A stretch of 64,000 bases of DNA from Metallyticus violacea (Eukaryota > Arthropoda > Insecta > Mantodea > Metallyticidae). A program made the position numbers and the translations under genes. This document shows positions 24,411 through 34,699 of the stretch, one piece after another. Positions within the stretch are counted from its first letter, which is position 1, and each line of letters opens with the position of its first letter. Below the pieces are notes generated by a model, which was given only the letters and a program-made list of their open reading frames with translations, was not told the origin of the DNA and did no database searches. Location: positions 137,992,001 to 138,056,000 of the forward strand of contig CM060831.1 in NCBI GenBank assembly GCA_030762175.1. Reading direction: 5' to 3'.

Positions 24411-24649
24411 CAAGACTTTAAATCTGGTTAAACAGTTAGTCACTTAGGCATTTGAAAACCATTCTTCTTGGTGTGCCACAGCTATCTGCTGGTTTGTTAA
24501 ACAGATGAATATCCCTTAACATAACCCCTATCATAATATTAAAATGCTGCAAGGTACAATGACTGTTTCTCCCTAATTGCATTAACAGTTCTTATATGTT
24601 CTCATATGCATAAAATTTATCGCTAGATGACAGAAGCTGTTTCTTCTAA

Positions 24650-24707
24650 ATTGAATCTGTCGTCTTAACACTCTTAAGTGTGAGAGTGTTAAGACGACAG
24701 ATTCAAT
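24650..24707. repeat. Perfect 25-bp inverted repeat (hairpin)
   Basis: Arms 24,650-24,674 and 24,683-24,707 are exact reverse complements (arm starts attgaatctgtcgtctt), with an 8-base loop taagtgtg. It is not explained by a neighbouring element: a LINE tail ends 240 bp to the left and a piggyBac relic starts about 170 bp to the right. Confidence 0.9.
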
Positions 24708-24869
24708 TCACATGAGCTTCACTGTGTTAGTTCCATGTGAAAACTTTTTTAAAGATTTACAATTTTCAAAAAATTTTAATGTTTCTTCTAAGTTTGGTAC
24801 CTGCAATTAATTATATATTATCTAAACTTTAGAAAGATCAATGAGCATCAATCTAAACAAGAAAGCTGA

Positions 24870-25314
24870 CCTTAGGAAATTAATGTGAGGAAATTTGCTA
24901 ATTGTTGGAATAAAGTGATTTTAATGATACCAGTATTGATTAACAATAGCATTAAAGGGGATCCAGAGGAGGAAGTGGAAAATAATAATAGTGATAATTT
25001 ACGACAATAGAATGGGTGGAGTTGATATATATGACCAGTGTCTAGCTTCATATTCCCAGATAGGAAGAGATGTGAGAGGATATAAGAAGATAAACTTTGT
25101 CAGATATTACAATGTTAAATGCAAGTTCAACCCAAAAGCAAGAATGAGATGCACAAAATTCCATGTCAACCTAACAGAGCAAATAAAGATTAACTCTCCC
25201 AGATTATTCAATCCGATGGCCAATTCAAGAAGAAAATACCCTACAACTACAAAGAAGAAACTGGTGTCACTTTCCAATAAAAATACCATAACTGGTAAGA
25301 AGACAGCTCCATAA
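24870..25314 (+). pseudogene. piggyBac-type transposase C-terminal relic
   Basis: The frame at 24,991-25,314 opens with YDNRMGGVDIYDQCLASY, the (N/K)xMGGVDxxDQ signature before the C-terminal region of piggyBac-family transposases. Just upstream FANCWNKVILMIPVL corresponds to the W-DNK-V-xxxS strand. The following KKINFVRYYNVK and basic PKARMRC are less conserved. The DDD catalytic core is missing. Confidence 0.7.
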
Positions 25315-25319
25315 ATATG

Positions 25320-26720
25320 AATATATGAAATAGTGGAACTGATAAATTGAATTGCTTACATTAATAATTTTGATACAGTACATGTATAAGGAATTTGCAA
25401 ACATATTCCAAGGCCAAAATCTGAATATAAATTTGTAGTCTAATGGGTTCAGGATCCGGAGAAGTGGCAGGCCACTAATAGTGTGACTGAAAATTACATT
25501 TTTCTAGTGAAGACATGTTAAAGAAGATATAAGAGTAGACTATGGGACATTATGTTGCCTACTCACAACCCCCAAAATGCTTGAAGGACCACACCTGCCA
25601 TTGGCTGACAAGTTCAAATGACCTAGCCAAGAGAATTGTCACACAAATCCATAGACTACATGTAGCTAGATGATGAGATGAGCTAGTCCTTAGAGATGTC
25701 TAGTTCTTTCTTCTAAATCTGTGTATGAAAAATGTTGGAAGGCAAGAGAGTTGATAGCTTTAATTGTCAAATAGTCAAATACCAAGCATTAGTTAACATT
25801 TTAAAATTTCCATGGATTGCAAATTTAATCCCTACAATGTGCATCAAATAGGATAATGTTTGACCTTAAAGTCCTCAAGTATAATACCCATTTAGAGACA
25901 TGCAGCATTAACACATCCTACTATTGCAAATGGGCCTTGTTTTTTGCAGAATTAATCATCTCTTGTAAATGTAATTTACACTTATATCAAGATATTGCTT
26001 TTTTGTGTTAATGAAACAATCAGGCAGCTAGACTACATATTTTTAGCCCATAGTTTTCATTATGCAGATGAATAATAAATTGTCCCATTGGTTATAGTTG
26101 GAGTATCACCTAAAACATACCTACCACCGCTTTGGATTATTTTCAAGATTAGATGAAGTCTATTAGTTTCTTTCACTAACTGTACTTTATTTTCCCCATC
26201 CAGTATGATAAAGTTACCTTGAAGTGGTTATAAACAAAATAAAACAAGAGTTTGGCTGGTGACTTATACAAAGTGCTTACTGCACAAATTCGAAACCAAA
26301 ATAATGAGGGAACATGATTATCTGCAGATTTAACAAGAAGTGAAATTGAGGGAAACAGTTGCAAGCCTTTCTTTGTTACAGAATGGATGTATTTTGTGCA
26401 AAGCCATTGAGTAAAGTCAGCACTAGTAAGGAATGTAATGGAGATTGTGTTCAAAAATACAGGCACCATACAGACAGTATTGATGCTAACATAATCCAAT
26501 TCAGCTTGTGTGGGCTCAAATCAAGTGGGAGGATTGCAAATAAAAACAAGACTCGAACTGAAAGATGTAGAAAAACTTATTCACAAAGAAATTGTTGAAA
26601 TGACATATAATAAATAACTGAGAAACTTGTGTACAATGTGCTAAAAAAACTACAAGATATAGAATACATAAAAATTTAAAAACTTACAAGTTTACAACAA
26701 TCAGATGACCTTGACATTTT
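25320..26720. other. Intronic non-coding, nothing recognised
   Basis: Part of DHX30 intron 4. Open frames on both strands (for example 26,176-26,499) show no recognisable domain. Confidence 0.35.
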
Positions 26721-26724
26721 TTAA

Positions 26725-26998
26725 TGGTGTTTAATGCCTGTTTTTACTACAGTGGCACCATGGTGAGCACTGGTGATACATGAAATGAAAGGATAAATTG
26801 GGAAAGGATTTTTTTAAGGAAGGAAACGTTCCAGGCCTAAGTTTACGGTACCTCCCCGGCATTTGCCAGTTATGAGGACTGAGGAAAATCTGGAAAAAAC
26901 CTCAGTCAGTGAGGATGGTCCTGGCAGGATTCAACCCCAGACCTCCCGCTCACGAGTCTGCACCTTAACGACCTCAGCCACCCACGGCAGTTACCTTG
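26725..26998 (-). repeat. SINE family E copy 1
   Basis: Matches 37,305-37,565 throughout: tttttactac/gctg start, ttttttt(a)aaggaaggaaac, cctaagtt, gcatttgcca, gaggaaaa(t/c)ctggaaaaaacctca, cccagacctc. The box B complement (aggattcaacccc) places the tRNA-like head at the right end, so the element is on the minus strand. Confidence 0.75.
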
Positions 26999-27592
26999 AC
27001 AGTGATGATGATAAACCAGATATTGAAAAAATGAATTTGATGAAAGTATATTCAACAAAGAGCCACTAGCAGTACCACTGGAATAATATTGTAAGGTAAT
27101 GTAGAGATAGGTAGGTATTATATTAATTAAGAACAATAATAAGTTGACCACTGAGGTTGTACTAGAGCATGCATATATGGAGTGGGTGTATGGAAAGTAT
27201 GCAGTTAGCACTATAAAATTACTTTAAATAAGATGAAAACAATGATAAAAAGAATGAGAAGAGCAGGAAGAACCTCAAGAGAGTGGTGAAGTGGATGAAG
27301 TAGAACTCTTTAAGTGGAGATGGCTGTTAAATAAAGCTGCAAGGGCAAATGAAATGTTTCCAAAACTGATCAATTTGGGAGGAAAAGAGGCTATTCATTG
27401 GTTATCGAAAATGATATATTGAAGCCTGTGACAAAAACCAAATATCAGCATAATGACAAAGAAACATAATTAGACAATAAGAGGGCAGTGAAGGCAAGTA
27501 AAATTGACAGAAGTGGCAATCCTGGTTTTGGGATAATACAATACAGGGGCAGATGAAAACTCCATAGCCTTGAATTGCAAACATCTGGAAAT

Positions 27593-27862
27593 TTGGTTTA
27601 TTTAAGGATGCTCTTTAACATCTCAGGTCATCAGTGTCCCATTCAAATCGGCATGAAACTACAAACAAATTTTGCTCAGAAGCATCTTTTTTCATGCTTG
27701 AGGTTCTTTATCATGCTGTAAATGTATGACATCGGACCCACGGCTTTACTTCTCTTCCGACGGAACCCATACTTTTATGCCCGAAAAAATCCATCGGTCC
27801 TGGGTGGTAATGAACCTACGATCTGGGTTTAGGAGGCAAATATGGTTACCATTACAATACCA
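27593..27862 (-). repeat. SINE family A copy
   Basis: Full-length layout from ggtttatttaaggatgctc to the tRNA-like head complement (aatatggttaccattacaat). Landmarks cccacggctttacttctctt and gcccgaaaaaatccatcggt are present. First of three same-strand copies within 1.2 kb. Confidence 0.85.
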
Positions 27863-27904
27863 GGACCAACTCGCATCAGGTACAGATACTCCAAAAGCAA
27901 ACTT

Positions 27905-28194
27905 TTTTTTTTTGATTGGTTTTATTTAACATCTTAGGTCATCAGCATCCCATTCAATTCTGGGTGTGAAACAGCAGAACAAATTTTGCTCAGAGGCCTC
28001 TTCTTTCAGGCTTGAGGTTCTTTTTCATGCCGTAAATGTACGACATGGGACCCACGGCTTTACTTCCCTTCCAAAGCAAGCCATACTTAGGATTTTTACG
28101 CCCGAAAAAATCCATCGACTCTGACCCGGTTTGAACCCGCGACCTTGCGTTTAGAAGGCAAATATGGTTACCACTATACCACCATGAACCGACT
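27905..28194 (-). repeat. SINE family A copy
   Basis: Second of the three clustered copies and the best preserved. Its head complement includes cggtttgaacccgcgacctt (box B) and ggttaccactataccaccat (box A). Confidence 0.85.
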
Positions 28195-28456
28195 AATTAA
28201 TTTGGTTTAGCTTTAATGGTAGTGATATAAGCAGGATAGCACTACCAAATGTGAAAACTATAGGGATATATGCCTCTGATTGATCTGAATGTTTACACTA
28301 GAGTGCTAGAAATGAAGAGAGATTGAAGAAAAACTTGAAAGGCAAGTAGAATTTTGTAACATTCAAAGATAATCTGTTGCACATTATATACTGATGTGAA
28401 ACTTATCACAATTCTGAAATGATCATTCACATGTTTCAGCCAGGACCAGTCAATTG

Positions 28457-29030
28457 TTGTTGATTTGGTTTATATACAGATGATTTTTAACATCTCAGAT
28501 CAACAGCATCACATTTCAGGGCATGAAATGATTAAAAATTTTGCTTTTCTTTCAGGCTTTAGGTTCTTTTACATGCCATATATCTATAATATGGGATCCA
28601 TGGTTTTACTTCCCTTCAGAAGGAAGCCATACTTAGTATTTTTAAGCTGAAAAAAATCTATCAACCTTGACCATTAGTGAATTCACAATCTTGGGTTTAC
28701 AAAACAAGTATAGTTTAAATAAGTGTACTTACGAAGCTGTTGACAATGGAGTGGTATATATATATATAAACAATGTATACAGTTTTTTTCACACTAACTC
28801 CATTCACTTACATAAATTTGGAACATATGTTTCGGGAGCGATCCCTCCCATCTTCAGCCTGTTGACAAACTGTTGAGTTTGTCAACAGGCTGAAGATGGG
28901 AGGGATCGCTCCCGAAACATATGTTCCAAATTTATGTAAGTGAATGGAGTTAGTGTGAAAAAAACTGTATACATTGTTTGTTTATATAAGTATAGTTTAC
29001 CTTCAGGACCAACAAAACCGCTCAAATTAG
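28457..29030 (-). repeat. SINE family A copy, interrupted
   Basis: Third clustered copy. The body (28,457-28,717) is more diverged than the other two and is cut within the tRNA-like head by a palindromic insertion at 28,718-28,987. The continuation after 29,000 (ccttcaggaccaacaaaacc) corresponds to the outer edge of the copy or its flank. Confidence 0.7.
28718..28987. mobile_element. Palindromic Penelope-derived insertion with 12-bp target duplication
   Basis: Arms of about 110 bp (28,761-28,871 and 28,876-28,987) are near-perfect reverse complements around a 4-base centre (gttg), differing by a 4-base gap near the outer end. The left flank 28,718-28,760 (gtacttacgaagctgttgac) matches 14,620-14,640 in the PLE pair. 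Each arm carries a hammerhead-like motif. The insertion is bracketed by the perfect 12-bp direct repeat aagtatagttta (28,706-28,717 and 28,988-28,999), so it inserted as a unit into the SINE. Confidence 0.85.
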
Positions 29031-30175
29031 CAGAAGTTGACACACTTCTTTTTACAATTTTTTCATAGTTTTAGAGCTTAAAAAATTGCTACTTAACTAT
29101 GTAAATGTAAATTAATAAAGTGGTCTCTTTTTAATTCAAACTCTAAGGAGATATGAAAAAAAAATACTTTTTACGGAAATAATTATATGAGTGGAACTTA
29201 CCTTAAAAAATGCCATATTTTATGAATAAAGCAAGAGAAGAATCCACTTAATATAATTGAACTAGCAGTAAATGAAAAACACATTTCAAAAAGCTAGGTG
29301 CATTCCATAGTCTGTAGCAATGTCACATTTCATTTTCACTCCTTTTTTCCACTTCTTTTTTTAACTTCTACCTTCTGGACTGTTATGCTACAATGTGTGC
29401 CATGCTTTGGCATTATGAACATACTCTACATGGACAAATTACAGGTGACAGCTTAGGGTCCTTTGGTTACTAACTTCAGTAAAATTAAGAATATTTTCAC
29501 AAACATTTTGTTCTTATCAACCTTAATGGGTGAACGTGTTTGAAGGACAAACACCTGCACACAAAAAAGGTTTAAAATCCATGTTATTAAAGCAGCACAG
29601 CTATTGGAAATAGGAGTGAAAGATAGCGCTTGTTCACAAAAGTGGAAAATCCTCATTATTGAGGAAAGGGAGGAACTTGCAGCTACAATACAAGCAAACA
29701 AAACATATTTCCCTACAAATGTCTTTAGATAACTAAACCAATTGAAATTTCATTATTCTGTTTGCTGTATGACCACTGCTAAAAATTCTTCGATGTATCT
29801 ATTAACATAGCATAAGCTGGAAATGAAGAATAAGCATTGCTTTTTGAATAAATAAAATCTTGCCTTTGAATCATCAAAATAAAAGTTTAAAAATATGAAT
29901 AAAATAGCAATTTCAAGGGGAATAACTCAAGCTATTCGTGTTTGAATTAAAAGGAATCCACTGTATCATGTCACACAGATATATCACTTAAGAACACTAC
30001 ATTACAGGAATGGAACTTTTCATGAAATAAGCTTGAAGCATACTACTATTTAGTTGACAAGGTGAATGCTCTTCAAGAAAATTCTTTGAACATTAAATGG
30101 ATGCTAAGTCTGTGAATTTGTTTCTCAAAAAAGAAATCACCAATTGCAGCTGAAGAAGTTACTAGATGCACTAAC
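29030..30175. other. Intronic non-coding, nothing recognised
   Basis: 3'-most part (in window order) of DHX30 intron 4 before exon 4. No signature seen. Confidence 0.4.
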
Positions 30176-30567
30176 CTGTGTATAAGCACGAACTATTTGT
30201 TCTGCTTGCTCCACAGCATTTGAGTCCAAGGCAACTTCCACTGGAGGATACCTATCTATCCCTTTAGGATCATAGAGGATGGGAGCCCCCCGTTTTGTGA
30301 TTTTATCAAGTGATTGCAACCATTTTAGTGCAATCAGAGAAGCTTCCTTTGCAGCAAGTGCTTTTGTCTGTTTAACTGCACTGAACGATTTTGGTTCTGG
30401 CCATTTCAAAAACAATGTGCATTCCCACTTTGCAGGAGTCATGCTTATCATCTTGTATTTACTTTTCAAATCATAATCTTCTGAGCCAAATTCAGAGACA
30501 ATATTTTTATATAAATTACTTAAAGTATTCCTTGGTGCAGGAAAACGAGTTTCCACCTCCTCCAACC
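30176..30567 (-). CDS. DHX30: DHX30 exon 4, dsRBD2
   Basis: The acceptor follows gactgttacag and the donor is CAG/gttagt. Residues about 343-410 (FPAPRNTLSNLY ... WECTLFLKWPEPKSF ... KALAAKEASLIALKWLQ) form a dsRBD of the DHX30 type, with the KW-P strand and the KxLAAxEAxxxAL helix 2. The rest (RGAPILYDPKG ... VEQAEQIVRAYTQ) corresponds to the conserved segment between dsRBD2 and the helicase in DHX30. 392 nt, 2 + 130 codons. The ATG at 30,578-30,580 lies upstream of the splice acceptor and is not a start. Confidence 0.9.
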
Positions 30568-31369
30568 CTGTAACAGTCAAATTTTAAGCTGCATTTTCGT
30601 TAATAGTGCCTGCCCACTCACAAAATGTAACTTATTACTTAACTATTGAGCCTGTAATTAGTTTAATGAAGTTGGACCTAAAATGCCACATTCTTAATAT
30701 TTTTTTTCAGTAACCTAAAAGAGTGGTAATCTCAATTTGAGATATATGTAATGTGCAGAGAATAGCCAAACATGATTTGGCAAGAATACTGCAGGGCTTT
30801 TGCCACATTTTATATTACCATGGAGCAAAACAATGTTCCAGGACAAGTTTTCAACTGCCAGTTTTTCAGTGTTTTGTAGAAAGTCAATAGCCAATAACCA
30901 ATAGGCTTCTTCAAAAACTTGCTGAACATCCTGTGCTAATCAAAGTGGAATAACTATTATTTTGGGCTCAACAGCTAAGTAATGCATGAAATCTTATTCA
31001 GCATGTTAAAAAGTCTATGCCCTAACTCCTAGAGGTAAAACAGATGGCTGTTGTAGATAATCTCAGAAGACCTTGAATTACTCGTCTGTCAAGTTATTTG
31101 TACATACATGCATTCTTGTGACAGGTTCAGTGTGAAATTGGAGTCACTGGTACTTGTATGCACAGTTGGTGAAAAATAGCATTAAAAATGATGGATTTGT
31201 TGCAAGGTACATTGTTGGACTTTTCAACTATGGTTAGAGTCTATCAATGATTATAAAAGCTACAAAAAGAGCCTCACCATTAGAAAGTTGTGTTTGATAA
31301 TATTATTGAACTCTACAAGAATGAGTTTCCACTTGAAGCACAAAATTAAAAAGAAAGCAAACACAGACA

Positions 31370-32500
31370 ATGAACTGCAGCAGTAGTGCCCCATGTCAAA
31401 AAAGCAGATCAAGAGAACCAATCAATACAGCTTTGCCAACTGCATAGGAAAATCCAAAGACATAATATGCCACATAATTCAAGAAAACTTGGCATTAGAA
31501 TGGCATCATTAAGCATGTGAAAATACTTTGAGAGAGCAGCATTTCAAGGAATGATTCACCAATACCACAATGAATGAGACCTGATAAGATGTGATAATGG
31601 GTAGTTTCTTTGGATGAGACTTGAGTATATTCTGATGATACAAATCTATCCCATGCCAAGTCGCAATTTAAGTCAAGGAAAACGGAACCTACTTCCAGAA
31701 GAATGTCATGACCAATGTGATGCAAAGATTCCTTGGTTATATTATGCCAACACCTGAATTTTGGATAAACCTGGATAAGACTTTGTTACATTCAAATCAT
31801 CCTTCGCCTACTACCACAAGAAACCTCCTGAAACTGGTGTCCATATGATAATCTGTTAAGTAACCCAATATCTCACCCATGGATTTTTATGAGTTTGGTT
31901 AATGGTGCTGAAAATGGGTGAATCATCTGAGACAAAAACTTAAACAATGGTTTGGAAGAAACCTGGTGAAAGTGCTTTCGAAAAACCTAAGTAGTGCATT
32001 CTGTAAAAAAGATTATGGTATTCTGGGCATTTCAGGGTGGCAGGGGTACCTCATAGAAGCACAACGAATGCTGTCAAGAGATACTGTGAGGTCTTGATGA
32101 AACTTCAACTATAATCAAACATACATTCTGAACTTTTGATTAGCCAAGTTTTGCTCTTACATGACATTTGTCACCATGCTTATCTCAAGGGGCTCAAAAT
32201 TTAATTATAAAGTTCAAATGGGGAAATTTATTTTCCATCCCCAATATTTGCCAGATCTTGCCTCATGTAATTTCCAACTTTCCCTACAACTTTGGGAGGC
32301 ATAACTGGCAATGGCCAATGATTTGAAAGGATGATGAAGGGAAATATGAAGTGAAGACGTGGCTGCTCAAACAGGACAAGGCATGATACAGAAAAGAATC
32401 AAAAAACTTTTATTACAATACTAGAAATGTTTAAACAAAGATAACTACGTAAAAAGAAAAACAATTACAGTGCAAAAAAAAAATCATATTTAATATTGTT
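31370..32500 (+). pseudogene. Mariner-type transposase relic
   Basis: Very decayed plus-strand pieces in plausible order: VVSLDETWVYSDDTN (first-Asp block near 31,600), VFWAFQGGRG (about 32,010), LLLHDICHHAYL (second-Asp block HDNARPH-like, about 32,155), PDLASCNFQLSL (third-Asp block, about 32,250) and EDVAAQTGQG then KRIKKLL. Located in DHX30 intron 3. The first piece might belong to a different family from the rest. Confidence 0.5.
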
Positions 32501-32726
32501 TTTTAAATAGCAACATTTTCTTTTTGGATGACCCTCATACATCTTTGTTGCACTGCTAATCTAGTTCAGAAAATCTGATTTTCTAGAGGAGAGTGAGAGA
32601 GCTCATGAAAAATACTATTTATATCAAATGATTTTAATATTTGTTCTTCCAATTTTCTTTCTTAAGAATCTCAAAATAAATGTACATTGAAGCATTATGT
32701 TTTACACAGTACCACTAAAATATTAC

Positions 32727-33439
32727 CTGGGTATTGCACCTCTTCTAGATTTTGTATAGTAGAAGATTCCTCAGGTTTTCTTTCTTTCTTTTTAATTTCC
32801 CTTTTTCCACTTGATGAATTCTGATTAGTTGTATTAGTGTTAACAGTAACAGATATTAAAGTCTCCTTTGGTTTTTGTACAGTGAAAGACTGAACAGTTT
32901 TTCTTTCTTTTCTTCTCTTTTCCCCTTTTCTGCTTGAGGGTAAATTCTGATCAGTTGTATTAGTGTTAAGAGTAACAGAGATTGAAGTCACTCCTTGTGC
33001 ACCAGATGATCCTTCAATAATTTCCACTTTTCTCCTTTTTGTAGATGGATCATCAACCAACTCATCACCTGTTATTCCTTTTGATTTACTATTTGTATTA
33101 TTTAAATTCAATACCTGCTGTTGTTTTTCATCATTTGTGTCTTTCAGATTGAGAGTGTGCATCATCTTAATAAGTGTGCCATCATATTCCTGTTTCCAAA
33201 GAGATGAAATGCTCTTCTTAAACATATTTGCACCTCCTACACCCGATGCATCACTTGATGCCAAGATGAGATTTGCATCTTTTCTTTGTCCAGTGTTAAC
33301 AACATTTTTGTTTTGAACTTTCAGCCTGCTACTGCAGCTAGAAGAAGTATCTATAATACTTCTTGTTGCCAGATATTTATATAACATTTCGGCCGCTCTG
33401 CTCTCAACTTCTTGCACTGAACTAGCTCGAATATAAAAA
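32727..33439 (-). CDS. DHX30: DHX30 exon 3: end of dsRBD1 and repetitive linker
   Basis: A 713-nt exon opens with FYIRASSVQEVESRAAEMLY, the last strand and helix 2 of dsRBD1. The rest is a Ser/Asn/Lys-rich, probably disordered linker with basic patches (STKRRKVEI, GEKRRKERK, REIKKKERK). Two adjacent stretches of about 40 residues look like an internal duplication: ISVTLNTNTTDQN ... RKGEKRRKERK ... SFTVQ and ISVTVNTNTTNQN ... KREIKKKERK ... SSTIQ. The exon ends CCAG before gtaata. Vertebrate DHX30 has an acidic linker here, so this segment is lineage-specific. The opposite-strand ORF at 32,963-33,316 is a shadow. Confidence 0.85.
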
Positions 33440-34690
33440 CTGGAAGAGGAAAAAAAAGTATGAGTACATATTAATGCCTTAATGCAGAACTTAAAAGATT
33501 CTACATAAGATGAAGTCATCTTATTTGCTTTTTGGAGGGTTATTTCTGATCTCTGGTAACACATTTTCATTTGATTTTGCCTTAGGAAATTGCCGCATTG
33601 CTACCTATCATGCTCAATTTGATGTCCCTTCATTTTCCAGTGAACAAAGCTTTTATAATACACAGTCGTGTCCATTTGTTCCCATTCCTATTTACAGACT
33701 TTCCAAAGGAAGAAAAGGCCTCTTTAACAATGCTCTTTTAGGTAGTCCATATGCATAATCCATGAGAGTTGAATTAGGTGACTTCACTGGAACGTTACTG
33801 AAAGGAATTGCATGAACTTCTGTTTCATTCTCTCTAAGAATTTGAGGATCTATCCAAACATGTGACTGGAGACTCTAATCTGATGCACCCAGACCTCATT
33901 TGTGTCTGCCCCATACACAATCTGAATCTCATCTTGATAATATAGAGTTAACATTGACCTGTATAGCCACACAGCAAATAGTTAATTTGCAATAACTGTA
34001 TCCAGTTTTTAGCTCTTTGGATGGTAGTAAACAGAGCGGGGTTTGTTATAGTAATTTATATAGGCATATGCATCATACAAAGTCACCAGTGTTTATGCAA
34101 CACTGTGAAATTGATGAGGCTACAATTTGTGAACAACTCCTTTTTGATACTTTTCCAAGTTCAAAACCTGGTTGATTATGTTTACTGTGCTGTGTGGCTG
34201 GGCTACTGCCATAGGCTAGGGCTTTGATCTTCCTCATATCTGGCATTCAGGTAGTTGCAGGTCACCAGTTTGCCTGTTTCTTTCCTTTTAAAAGTATTCC
34301 TGTGCATACTTTTCCCTTTTCATTTAACAAGAGCTTATTCCTTTCAATGACAAAACAAAAGTGTGCTTCTTGAACAGAGCAACAGTGTAGCTTTATTGAA
34401 GTGATTTTATTTAATTTAGAACTGTGTCAGGTGGATAGACAAATGTGGATTTATCACTCAAAGCATTGACTTATGCATGCAAACAGTAGTGCCCAAAACA
34501 CTTGAAAACTTGTTACTGGAGATTGGAAACAACCCTCCATACATAACTTTATGCCTTTTGAGATTTTTGAGACATTTATTAGCCGTTAATCTACAAATTT
34601 GCTGTTTTGGCTGTAATACAATAAATACATGAAACTGAATTTTTTGTTCTATATTTTATTCTATATTCTATATTTTATTTTATTTTCTAT
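33440..34690. other. Intronic non-coding; TATTT-type simple repeat
   Basis: Part of DHX30 intron 2. A short (ttctatatttta)n stretch lies at about 34,645-34,700. No coding signature. Confidence 0.4.
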
Positions 34691-34699
34691 ATTTTATAT

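Noticed and set aside
26176..26499. 107-codon minus-strand frame
   Set aside because: Hydrophobic, low-signature translation of AT-rich DNA with no matching exon structure.
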